Positions 6,501 to 13,595 of a DNA stretch of 24,484 nucleotides are shown here, piece by piece (the stretch's first letter is position 1; each line of letters begins with the position of its first letter). The translations under genes were made by a program, and so were the position numbers. Below the pieces are notes generated by a model. It searched no databases, was not told where the DNA came from, and saw nothing but the letters and a program-made list of their open reading frames with translations. The stretch covers positions 76,022-100,505 of the forward strand of contig DCGY01000002.1 in NCBI GenBank assembly GCA_002314715.1, written 5' to 3'. The DNA is from Lachnospiraceae bacterium UBA1766 (GTDB lineage Bacteria > Bacillota > Clostridia > Lachnospirales > Lachnospiraceae).

Positions 6501-8564
6501 TTAAATTAATGCGTTTGCATCAAGAATCAATGCGACTTCGCCATCACCCAGAATCGTTGCACCGCTGATAAACTTGACCTGCTTAATATATTTTCCGAGT
6601 GACTTAATAACGATTTCCTGCTGTCCAAGCAATTCATCAATTACAAAGCCTGCCATCTTGTCACCCTTCTTCACTACAACAACTACTAAATTATCGGTAG
6701 GGCTCTTCTTACTCTCGATTTCAAGAATATCGGTAAGTCGAATCAAAGGAAGCACGTTGCCTCGAAGATTGATAACCTCTTTATTTTCCACTCTCTTTAC
6801 ATCGTCGGGAGAAATATCCTCAATGGTCTGAATATTTCCAAGAGAAATTGCATATTTCTCTCCACCCACATTTACCATAAGTGCCTGAATGATTGCCAAA
6901 GTCAAAGGTAATCGAATGGTCCAGGTAGAACCAACGCCAAGCACACTCTTTACTTCCACCTCACCGCTTAAGGATTCAATTTTGGATTTTACAACGTCCA
7001 AACCAACTCCTCGACCGGAAACGTCGGTAACCTGCTTTGCAGTTGAGAAGCTGGGAAGGAACAAAAGATTGATAATATCCTTATCCGTCATGTTCTCTGC
7101 CTGTTCGGAAGTAATAACACCTCTCTCGATTGCTTTGTTCTTAACTGCCTCTACATTAATTCCGTTACCGTCATCACGAACTTCAATAATTACGTTATTA
7201 CCATCCTGATATGCATCCAGGAAAATAGATCCAACCTCCGGTTTTCCTCTCTCCGCACGAACTTCTGCGGATTCCAGACCATGATCTGCAGAGTTACGCA
7301 GCAAATGCATTAATGGATCACCGATTTCATCTACCACAGTACGGTCAAGTTCTGTTTCCTCACCGGACATGTACAGTTCCATCTTCTTGTCCAATTTCTT
7401 GGAAAGATCTCGAATCATACGAGGGAACTTGTTTACAACACTTTCAATGGGAACCATTCGAACCTTCATAACAGACTCATGCAGGTTGGTGGTTACACTC
7501 TCCAAATATTCCAGATTCTGGTTGACACCGGAATTCTGACGAAGATTTTCCTGCTCAGTAGCAGATACCAGGGAGTTCTTTGCAATAATCAACTCGCTTA
7601 CCAGGTTCATCAAAACGTCCAGTTTTTCAATATCCACACGCACGGTTCTGTTGACTACAGGCTTACCTGCAGCCTTTTTGTCCCCGCCTGCAGCCTTCTT
7701 ATCCTCTGCAGGTTTGTTTTCACTCTTTTCAGCCGCCTTTTCTGCAGCCTTTTCGGAAGCAGCTTCCTCTGATTTCATAAGCAGCTCGCCACCGGTTACA
7801 TTTTCAATTTCACTGACATTTTTTGCAGCCTTGATGACTGCGTCCAAAGGCTTTTCGGAAACCACGATTAAGCTGAAATCTCTGTCAAACTTTTCGTCCT
7901 CCACATCCTGTGCACTGGGCTCGGATACAATAATCTCGCCGTTATCCTCAATGGCCTTGAATACCAAGAATGCACGGGCTGCCTTCAATAAACAGGTTTC
8001 CTGCACTACCACATTCAGGCCATAAACATTCATGCCTTTATTTTTTGCTTCATTTAAAACAGTGGTCTGGCTGCTGTCCAGCTTAATCTTGTTCCACTTT
8101 TCGGTGGCACCGGAATCTGTAGCCGGAGAAGCTTCCTTTTTGGGTGCTTCCTCCTGCTTGGGTGCAGGTGCCGCACCACCCTTGGTAGCCAAAATATCGT
8201 TTAACTTTTTAATCAAATCCGAATTATCATTGGTACCTTCATCAGCACTGGCTTGAATATTATTGGTATACTCATCCAAAGCATCCAGGCAACTGAACAA
8301 CACATCGATCATGTCCGCATTCACTTTGATTGCTCCGTTACGCACCTCAGAAAAAACGTTCTCCATATCGTGGGTCAAGGTCTGCATACGCTTGTAACCC
8401 ATGGTACCTGCCATACCCTTTAAGGAGTGTGCCGCACGGAAAATCTCATTGATGGTATTCATATTTTCGCCGTCTGCTTCCAACTCCATAATCTGCGTAT
8501 TCAAATTCTGCAAATGTTCCTTTGTTTCATCAAGGAAAATCTCAAGATACTGACTTACGTCCAT
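6501..8564 (-). CDS. cheA: Chemotaxis histidine kinase CheA
   Basis: The 687 residues show all five CheA domains. P1 (1-125) has the phospho-accepting H46 in RAAHSLKGMAGTMGY. P2 (about 155-260) is the CheY-docking domain. A Lys/Ala/Glu-rich flexible linker (265-302) leads to the P3 dimerisation helices (305-370) with the conserved MKVRMVPIE at 366-374. P4 is the ATPase, with the N box DPLMHLLRNSADHGLE (416-431), the G1 box DDGNGI (464-469) and the G2 box GRGVGLDVV (517-525). P5 (about 555-687) is CheW-like. It phosphorylates CheY. In most bacteria it also phosphorylates the CheB receiver, but the CheB here has none. A GGAGG site is 6 bases from the ATG. Confidence 0.97.
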   Translation of the reverse strand: MDVSQYLEIFLDETKEHLQNLNTQIMELEADGENMNTINEIFRAAHSLKGMAGTMGYKRMQTLTHDMENVFSEVRNGAIKVNADMIDVLFSCLDALDEYTNNIQASADEGTNDNSDLIKKLNDILATKGGAAPAPKQEEAPKKEASPATDSGATEKWNKIKLDSSQTTVLNEAKNKGMNVYGLNVVVQETCLLKAARAFLVFKAIEDNGEIIVSEPSAQDVEDEKFDRDFSLIVVSEKPLDAVIKAAKNVSEIENVTGGELLMKSEEAASEKAAEKAAEKSENKPAEDKKAAGGDKKAAGKPVVNRTVRVDIEKLDVLMNLVSELIIAKNSLVSATEQENLRQNSGVNQNLEYLESVTTNLHESVMKVRMVPIESVVNKFPRMIRDLSKKLDKKMELYMSGEETELDRTVVDEIGDPLMHLLRNSADHGLESAEVRAERGKPEVGSIFLDAYQDGNNVIIEVRDDGNGINVEAVKNKAIERGVITSEQAENMTDKDIINLLFLPSFSTAKQVTDVSGRGVGLDVVKSKIESLSGEVEVKSVLGVGSTWTIRLPLTLAIIQALMVNVGGEKYAISLGNIQTIEDISPDDVKRVENKEVINLRGNVLPLIRLTDILEIESKKSPTDNLVVVVVKKGDKMAGFVIDELLGQQEIVIKSLGKYIKQVKFISGATILGDGEVALILDANALI

Positions 8565-8603
8565 TTTTGTCCTCCATTCTACCCGAGTCGTTTCTCCCTC
8601 TTC

Positions 8604-9191
8604 TTATCGGGTCCCAATATATGTTGTAATTGTCTTTGCTATTTCTTCCAGTTTCACGGTAGCATCCGACAGCTTTGCATGAACGGCACTGCCGGGCATT
8701 CCATACACAACGCAGCTATCTTTGTCCTGGGTCACCACATAGGGTTGCTTGCGTTCCTTTAGGTGAAGAATCCCTTCGGTTCCGTCAGCTCCCATTCCTG
8801 TCATCACTACACAAATAATTTTTTCATGTTCCGAATATGCCAATGATTCAAAGAGATAATTGGCACAGGGTTTTACGCCCTGTCTGGGTGGCTCATCCGA
8901 ATAATGAATCGTGCTTTTTCCGTTTTTCCGGCTGCGCACATTCATATGCGTGCCGCCCTGCGCAATATATACCACTCCGTTTTCCAGGGGTTCTCCGTCC
9001 TCCGCTTCCTTTACCCGCATTTTGCTGAACTGATTCAACCGATCTGCAAACGATGCTGTAAACCCTTTCGGCATATGCTGCACAATCAGCACCGGCGCAT
9101 CCAGGTTTTCGGGAAGAAAAGGAACTACCATTTGTAGCGCTTTGGGCCCTCCTGTGGAACTGGCTATTGCAACTATTTTTTTCTCTTCCAT
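8604..9191 (-). CDS. cheB: Chemoreceptor methylesterase CheB, catalytic domain only
   Basis: The 195-residue protein is a complete CheB esterase domain: S12 in ASSTGGP, H39 in VQHMPKGFTASFADRL and D136 in MTGMGADGTEG form the Ser-His-Asp triad. It hydrolyses receptor glutamyl methyl esters (and may deamidate glutamines). A usual CheB of about 350 residues begins with a CheY-like receiver domain that inhibits the esterase until CheA phosphorylates it. Here the protein starts directly at the esterase fold, with its own GAGG site 8 bases before the ATG at 9191. The 184 bases upstream contain no receiver remnant. It is the first gene after the internal terminator, 39 bases ahead of cheA. No cheR is in the window. 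Confidence 0.93.
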   Translation of the reverse strand: MEEKKIVAIASSTGGPKALQMVVPFLPENLDAPVLIVQHMPKGFTASFADRLNQFSKMRVKEAEDGEPLENGVVYIAQGGTHMNVRSRKNGKSTIHYSDEPPRQGVKPCANYLFESLAYSEHEKIICVVMTGMGADGTEGILHLKERKQPYVVTQDKDSCVVYGMPGSAVHAKLSDATVKLEEIAKTITTYIGTR

Positions 9192-9216
9192 TGCATGTGC
9201 CTCATTTGTATAGCAG

Positions 9217-9245
9217 AAAAAAAACGGCCGCCGAAGCGACCGTTT
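9217..9245 (-). terminator. Intrinsic terminator inside the operon, between the lipoprotein gene and cheB
   Basis: On the minus strand a 10-bp G+C-rich stem (5' arm complement 9236-9245, 3' arm complement 9222-9231, one G-U pair) closes a TTCG tetraloop with a C-G closing pair, a very stable form. It runs straight into eight T residues (complement 9217-9224). This is a textbook Rho-independent terminator for minus-strand transcription and lies 26 bases before the cheB start. It should cut transcription of cheB-cheA-cheW-cheC-cheD-sigD unless read-through or a later promoter rescues it. Confidence 0.85.
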
Positions 9246-9270
9246 CCCATACTATCGCTCATTTTCACTT

Positions 9271-9279
9271 ATTATACCA
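9271..9279 (-). promoter_or_regulatory. Possible extended -10 promoter upstream of cheB
   Basis: The minus strand reads TGTGGTATAAT, a perfect TATAAT (9271-9276) with an upstream TGG, the same extended -10 string seen at the rpsB promoter. At 17 bases spacing the -35 position reads CTCATG, which is poor, so the promoter would depend on the extended -10. The expected start near 9263 puts the terminator at 9217-9245 in the first 50 bases of the transcript. The rest of the gap (9280-9375) shows only A/T-rich sequence with no clear feature. Confidence 0.45.
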
Positions 9280-9375
9280 CATCTGCAACTTCACATGAGT
9301 GCAAAGTAACATGAATTGGTATTTTTTCTGAAAATTTACGACATTTTTTTCGTCTATTCAATTTATTCCTTCCGA

Positions 9376-10686
9376 TTATTGAGCGATTTCAGTCATAATT
9401 ATGGATCCATCATAACCACTCAGACTTAAGGTAAACATTCTTTCCACGCCATTCTCGATATAAGAAATACCTACAGTGGGAATAGAGCCCGGAAATGTTA
9501 CATTCAAAATAAGTGCTTCGGAGGTATCAAATTTTTCGTAATTGCCCATAACCTCTTTCTTAAACTGAATATATCCGTCTTCGTCTACATTTTCAAGTTC
9601 CAGGGAATAGACCTTAAAATCCTGTACCGGGTTTTCAAACACAAAACCAACAGGTGTAAGATAATCATTCTCCTGCATGGTATATGTGTTGACAAATTCA
9701 ACATTCTCTTCAATGTACTGGATACTCTGAATCTTTACACCGGTAGGCTGACTGTTATCTACAATCTGGCTTTCGGTAGCATAGGTATAAAACGGACGAA
9801 TTTCCATACACTGCTTCTTTGATGCATAGCTTTCCATAAGTAAACCATACTCCTCCAGTGTCATCTCGGTAAGCTCTGACTGATCCTTGGAATATTCACC
9901 GGTGGTGTTATGATAAATGCCTATATCCTCAAAATTACCCTCGGTTTTCTCATAGGTGAAATAAAAATCATCACATTCCAAATCCCCGTTTTTACCCAGG
10001 TGATAAAGCCCAAATACGGTATACATAGCGCCATTGGAACCGGTATTGGAAAAACTTGCGTTACCAAGATACGCAAAGTAATTTCTTGACCATCCCTCCA
10101 GGGAAACAACTGCTTTTCCGTCCTTTATGGTATAAATCACAAAAGGAGAAGAACTTTCGTCCTTTGCAGATCCCAGTTCCCTTTCTCCAATATAAAGCTC
10201 CGGAACACCATCTCCCGACAAATCTTCAATCTGATATCCCACGGCAGACAAATAATCCTGGAAGGTCCCCCAAAGAACCAGTTCCTCCAAACCGGTCAGT
10301 CCTTCCACCGATTCGTAATTATCTACTCCGTAGCAAAGCAAGTTATAGCAGCTGTCCAAAATCGGCACATAGGCTTTGGGAATACCGTTCTCATCCGTCT
10401 CCACTTCTTCCTGACTGCTCTCCTGTTTTGAGGCTTCTTCTGATTTACTCTCTTCGGTCTTGCTTTCTTCCGTCTGGCTCTCGCCGGTGCTTTCCTCGGT
10501 TTTGCTTTCTTCGGATTGACTCTCCCGGCTATTGCTTTCCTGGGTTGTTTCTGCGGAGGAAACAATTATATTTCCGGAATCAACAGAAGTTGATTCTTTC
10601 GCCGTTCCTGTTTCCCCACATCCTGCCATCATGACAGATGCCGCAAGCATTATTGCAGCTCCGGCTCCTAACATTTTCTTTTTCAT
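9376..10686 (-). CDS. Large Ser/Glu-rich lipoprotein of unknown function
   Basis: The start is the ATG at 10686, since an in-frame GTG at 10695 overlaps the GGAAG ribosome binding site. The 436-residue product has a lipoprotein signal ending MMAGC, so C23 is the lipidation site and the mature protein sits outside the membrane. Residues about 30-100 are a Ser/Glu/Thr/Lys linker with repeated ESQTEESKTEES-like units. The rest (about 103-436) is a folded part that I do not recognise as a named domain. It contains an Asp/Gly-rich calcium-loop-like segment, DLSGDGVPELYIGE (155-168), of the sort common in secreted Clostridia proteins. It is 20 bases downstream of the PilZ gene and ends before the terminator. 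Its position in a motility operon is unusual; an envelope or motor-sensing role is only a guess. Confidence 0.85.
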   Translation of the reverse strand: MKKKMLGAGAAIMLAASVMMAGCGETGTAKESTSVDSGNIIVSSAETTQESNSRESQSEESKTEESTGESQTEESKTEESKSEEASKQESSQEEVETDENGIPKAYVPILDSCYNLLCYGVDNYESVEGLTGLEELVLWGTFQDYLSAVGYQIEDLSGDGVPELYIGERELGSAKDESSSPFVIYTIKDGKAVVSLEGWSRNYFAYLGNASFSNTGSNGAMYTVFGLYHLGKNGDLECDDFYFTYEKTEGNFEDIGIYHNTTGEYSKDQSELTEMTLEEYGLLMESYASKKQCMEIRPFYTYATESQIVDNSQPTGVKIQSIQYIEENVEFVNTYTMQENDYLTPVGFVFENPVQDFKVYSLELENVDEDGYIQFKKEVMGNYEKFDTSEALILNVTFPGSIPTVGISYIENGVERMFTLSLSGYDGSIIMTEIAQ

Positions 10687-10706
10687 TTCCAACACTTCCT
10701 TTTCTT

Positions 10707-11444
10707 TTATCTGCTTCTGCTACGACGTTCTTCTTCGAAGATAAACTTAATAATCTCCTCACGGGTCGTCACATCCATATTATGGTATTGCACTCTGTGT
10801 TCAAAGGTACCACGTCGATTGGGAGTCTCTCTCACAGCAAGTACTTTGCCAAGCACATCGTATTTCTTTTTTTCTCCACCCAAAAGTAAATTGTAGGTGC
10901 AATAAAGAAAACTTCCGGCAGGATATTTTTCCGTACTGATAAATCGAAAACCACCGCCGCTGATATCCACAATCACGCTCTTTTTCAAGGGCAGTCCGGG
11001 TTGCAAACGCACTTCCTTGTTATTTTCAACTGCCTCCATTTCCTCTTCCACCAGTTCTCTGGCCGTCATTTCCAGTACACAGCTGAATCGATAATACTCT
11101 CTTCTCTGGTACTTGCGTAAATTACTGGTCAATTCCATCAAAAGCAGATATACACTTCCGCTCTTATATCGATCAATCATTCTGGCAAAGCAGGAATACA
11201 GCATGGATCCGGAGTAAAAACGAACCTCGTACTCCTTATCCAAAGGCAACAGAATCAATTTCTGCTGCTCCATGGGCATGAGAATTTCCAATGTATCCTC
11301 GGAAATAATATCATAGATTTTACTGCCGTATATTTTATTTTGATTTTCGCCGCTATCATTTGTTTTCGTCCGGTCAATTGCCTGTAATTCAATTCTGGTT
11401 CCCTCGGCAATAAACTTGGAAAGCAATTTAGACTGGTCACTCAA
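10707..11444 (-). CDS. PilZ-domain c-di-GMP receptor, YcgR/DgrA type, TTG start
   Basis: The 245 residues comprise an N-terminal YcgR-like beta domain (about 8-105) and a C-terminal PilZ domain (about 112-240). Both c-di-GMP motifs are intact: R115-x3-R119 in QRREYYRFSC and D160-x-S162-x2-G165 in VDISGGGFRF. Such proteins bind c-di-GMP and slow the flagellar motor; B. subtilis YpfA/DgrA acts on MotA. The only credible start is a TTG at 11444. A strong GGGAGG site, formed by the last codons and stop of flhG, lies 9 bases ahead, and an in-frame stop blocks any earlier start. The next ATG is 57 codons in and would destroy the domain. Its place between flhG and the lipoprotein gene differs from the Bacillus operon. 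Confidence 0.9.
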   Translation of the reverse strand: MSDQSKLLSKFIAEGTRIELQAIDRTKTNDSGENQNKIYGSKIYDIISEDTLEILMPMEQQKLILLPLDKEYEVRFYSGSMLYSCFARMIDRYKSGSVYLLLMELTSNLRKYQRREYYRFSCVLEMTARELVEEEMEAVENNKEVRLQPGLPLKKSVIVDISGGGFRFISTEKYPAGSFLYCTYNLLLGGEKKKYDVLGKVLAVRETPNRRGTFEHRVQYHNMDVTTREEIIKFIFEEERRSRSR

Positions 11445-11450
11445 AGTTAC

Positions 11451-12320
11451 TTACCTCCCTGAAACGATATGGGAGAAGAAGGCTGCCATGCCTCGCTTAG
11501 GCTGACGCTGCTCTTCCTCTTTATCCAAAAGTCTGGCTGCAATTTTCTCATAGGCCAGGCTTGATTTTGCAGTAGGATTTGCAATCGAGATTGGTGTCTG
11601 CTGCATAACCGCCTTGATCAGCTGATTATCCTGGGGCACACTTCCCAAATATGTCATGGGAATCTTTAAATATCTGGCCACAACAGCATTCAGCTTATTA
11701 AATAATACAGCTCCCTCGCTCTCTTTTTCCACTCGGTTGGAAATCATTTTAATCTTCGTATCATCCTCCCGAAATCTGGGATGTCTGTACAAAGCCTTTA
11801 ACAAAGAATAGGAATCTGTAATGGATGTGGGCTCCGGTGTGGTCACCAAAAGAATTTCCCCGCTGGCCACCAAAAATTCCAGAACCGCGTCATTGATACC
11901 TGCTCCGGTATCCACAATGATAATATCGGCAATTGCATCCAACTCCGCAAGGTTTTTGATAATATACATCAAATAATCTCTGCTCAGATTCGACATGCCC
12001 GCAATACCGGAACCTCCGGAAATAAAGCCTACCTCCATGGGTCCCCAGGTAATAATCTCTTTAATATTTTTCCCCTGATATATCAAGTCACACAAGTTAT
12101 GCTTAGGCACTGCCCCAAACATAATCTCAATATTCGCAAGTCCAAAATCCGCATCCAGAATAATCACTCTCTTACCCATCTTCCGGAATTGAATTGCCAA
12201 ATTAATGGCCGTGTTTGACTTACCTACGCCACCCTTACCACTGGTTACAGTGATAACACGGGACAAAGGTCTGGACTGCATATTTGCTTTTATGATTCGT
12301 AATTGTTCTGCCTGGTCCAT
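11451..12320 (-). CDS. flhG: FlhG (MinD-like ATPase, flagellar number regulator)
   Basis: The 289 residues form a MinD/ParA-type ATPase. The N-terminal tip DQAEQLR is the conserved FlhF-activating motif, whose Gln stimulates the FlhF GTPase. The deviant Walker A SGKGGVGKS is at 27-35, Walker B-like IILDADFG at 53-60, and the C-terminus (GMAAFFSHIVSGR) is an amphipathic membrane-targeting helix. FlhG limits flagellar number and helps load FliM/FliY at the C-ring. It lies 18 bases downstream of flhF. Its last codons double as the ribosome binding site of the PilZ gene. Confidence 0.95.
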   Translation of the reverse strand: MDQAEQLRIIKANMQSRPLSRVITVTSGKGGVGKSNTAINLAIQFRKMGKRVIILDADFGLANIEIMFGAVPKHNLCDLIYQGKNIKEIITWGPMEVGFISGGSGIAGMSNLSRDYLMYIIKNLAELDAIADIIIVDTGAGINDAVLEFLVASGEILLVTTPEPTSITDSYSLLKALYRHPRFREDDTKIKMISNRVEKESEGAVLFNKLNAVVARYLKIPMTYLGSVPQDNQLIKAVMQQTPISIANPTAKSSLAYEKIAARLLDKEEEQRQPKRGMAAFFSHIVSGR

Positions 12321-12338
12321 CTCTTCCCTCTCCCCGGG

Positions 12339-13595
12339 TTAGCATTTGCCTCCCAGTAATTGTTTTACTGTTTTTTGTGCATCAAATGTTTCAATATCAT
12401 CCGGCACATTTTGTCCATAGGTTACATACGCAATGGAAGTATCCGTCAATAATTTCAGATTATACAAATTGCCAAGTGTTGCGGTCTCATCCAGCTTGGT
12501 AAAAATCAGCTGAAACTCTGTGATTTCCTTGTATTTCTCCGCAATCTTCATAAGGTCACGGTATTTCGTGGTAGCACTTAACACCAAAAAACTTTGATAG
12601 GGTACGGAATCTCCGATTGCCTGGATCAGCTTCTGCATATCGGAAAGCTGTTCCTCATTCTGATGGGAATGACCTGCCGTATCCACGAAAATATAATCAT
12701 AAGATTTAAAATCCTCAATGGCCTTTTGGAACTCCTCCACCGTATAAATTACGCGGAAAGGAACTTCTAAAATATCGGCATAGGTTCGGAGTTGCTCCGC
12801 TGCAGCAATTCGGTAAGTATCCGCTGTCAAAAGTGCAATCTTCTTTTTATCCTCAACGCTGTACTTTCCTGCAAGCTTTGCAATCGTTGTGGTCTTACCG
12901 ACACCGGTAGGGCCGATAAACACTACCAGTTTCGCTCCCTCCTGTGCAGGTAAAATACCTTCGGACTTTCCAAATTTCAGAATCATCTTCTGGTAAATAT
13001 TGGCAAGCAAATAATCAAAAGGCATGTTGGGGTTCTGGTTTTTCTCCAAATCCTCCAATAACTGATTTGCATAATGTTCATCCACTTCATTTTCAATCAT
13101 GGTATTATACAACAGCTTCACCAGTTTCTCCTGCTCACTGTCCGGTTTTTCTTCCTTCTCATTTGCGGTTGTATCGGAATCGGATCGGAAAATAACCGTA
13201 TTTTTTTCTGTCATCTCCGCCTCTTTTTCCTTTTCTCTTCTGGCCTCTTTTTCCTGCTCTCCCTTTATTTGATTCTCCAAAAGTGTCTGCAGGCTGTCCA
13301 GTTTCTTTTCGATATTGGAACCGGCAGTCTGTGAAAGAGAAATGGTATGTTCCTTGTTTTCTCCCTTTTCCTGAGATGAAAGAATTTCCGTCGCTGCCTT
13401 TGTCACCCTCTGGAGGTTTTCTCTCTCCTCTTCCAGTGCAACGGTAACCTCTGTCTGTTTCGACCGCAAAAAGCCAAACAGTCCCTTGGGTTTTACCTGC
13501 TTCACATTCATAATGACAATGCCGTTTCCCAATTCTTTCTTTGCTTCGGTAACTGCATCTTCTTCTGTTTTTCCCACAAATTTTTTAATAATCAT
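12339..13595 (-). CDS. flhF: FlhF (SRP-type GTPase, flagellar placement)
   Basis: The 418 residues show an N-terminal basic/B domain (1-70, starting MIIKKFVGKTEEDAV), a low-complexity Glu/Lys linker (about 72-155), the N domain (about 155-215) and the SRP GTPase G domain. The latter has Walker A GPTGVGKTTT (228-237), G3 DTAGHS (305-310) and G4 TKLDETATLG (366-375). FlhF dimerises with GTP at the membrane and marks where the basal body forms; FlhG stimulates its hydrolysis. The start ATG overlaps the flhA stop as TAATG with only a weak ribosome binding site, which points to translational coupling. Confidence 0.96.
   Translation of the reverse strand: MIIKKFVGKTEEDAVTEAKKELGNGIVIMNVKQVKPKGLFGFLRSKQTEVTVALEEERENLQRVTKAATEILSSQEKGENKEHTISLSQTAGSNIEKKLDSLQTLLENQIKGEQEKEARREKEKEAEMTEKNTVIFRSDSDTTANEKEEKPDSEQEKLVKLLYNTMIENEVDEHYANQLLEDLEKNQNPNMPFDYLLANIYQKMILKFGKSEGILPAQEGAKLVVFIGPTGVGKTTTIAKLAGKYSVEDKKKIALLTADTYRIAAAEQLRTYADILEVPFRVIYTVEEFQKAIEDFKSYDYIFVDTAGHSHQNEEQLSDMQKLIQAIGDSVPYQSFLVLSATTKYRDLMKIAEKYKEITEFQLIFTKLDETATLGNLYNLKLLTDTSIAYVTYGQNVPDDIETFDAQKTVKQLLGGKC

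Noticed and set aside
9192..9375. Possible decayed receiver domain belonging to cheB
   Set aside because: The gap is A/T-rich, has several stops and contains a terminator and a -10 box. No D-x-x-M-P-x-M-D-G or K-P pattern was seen in any frame.
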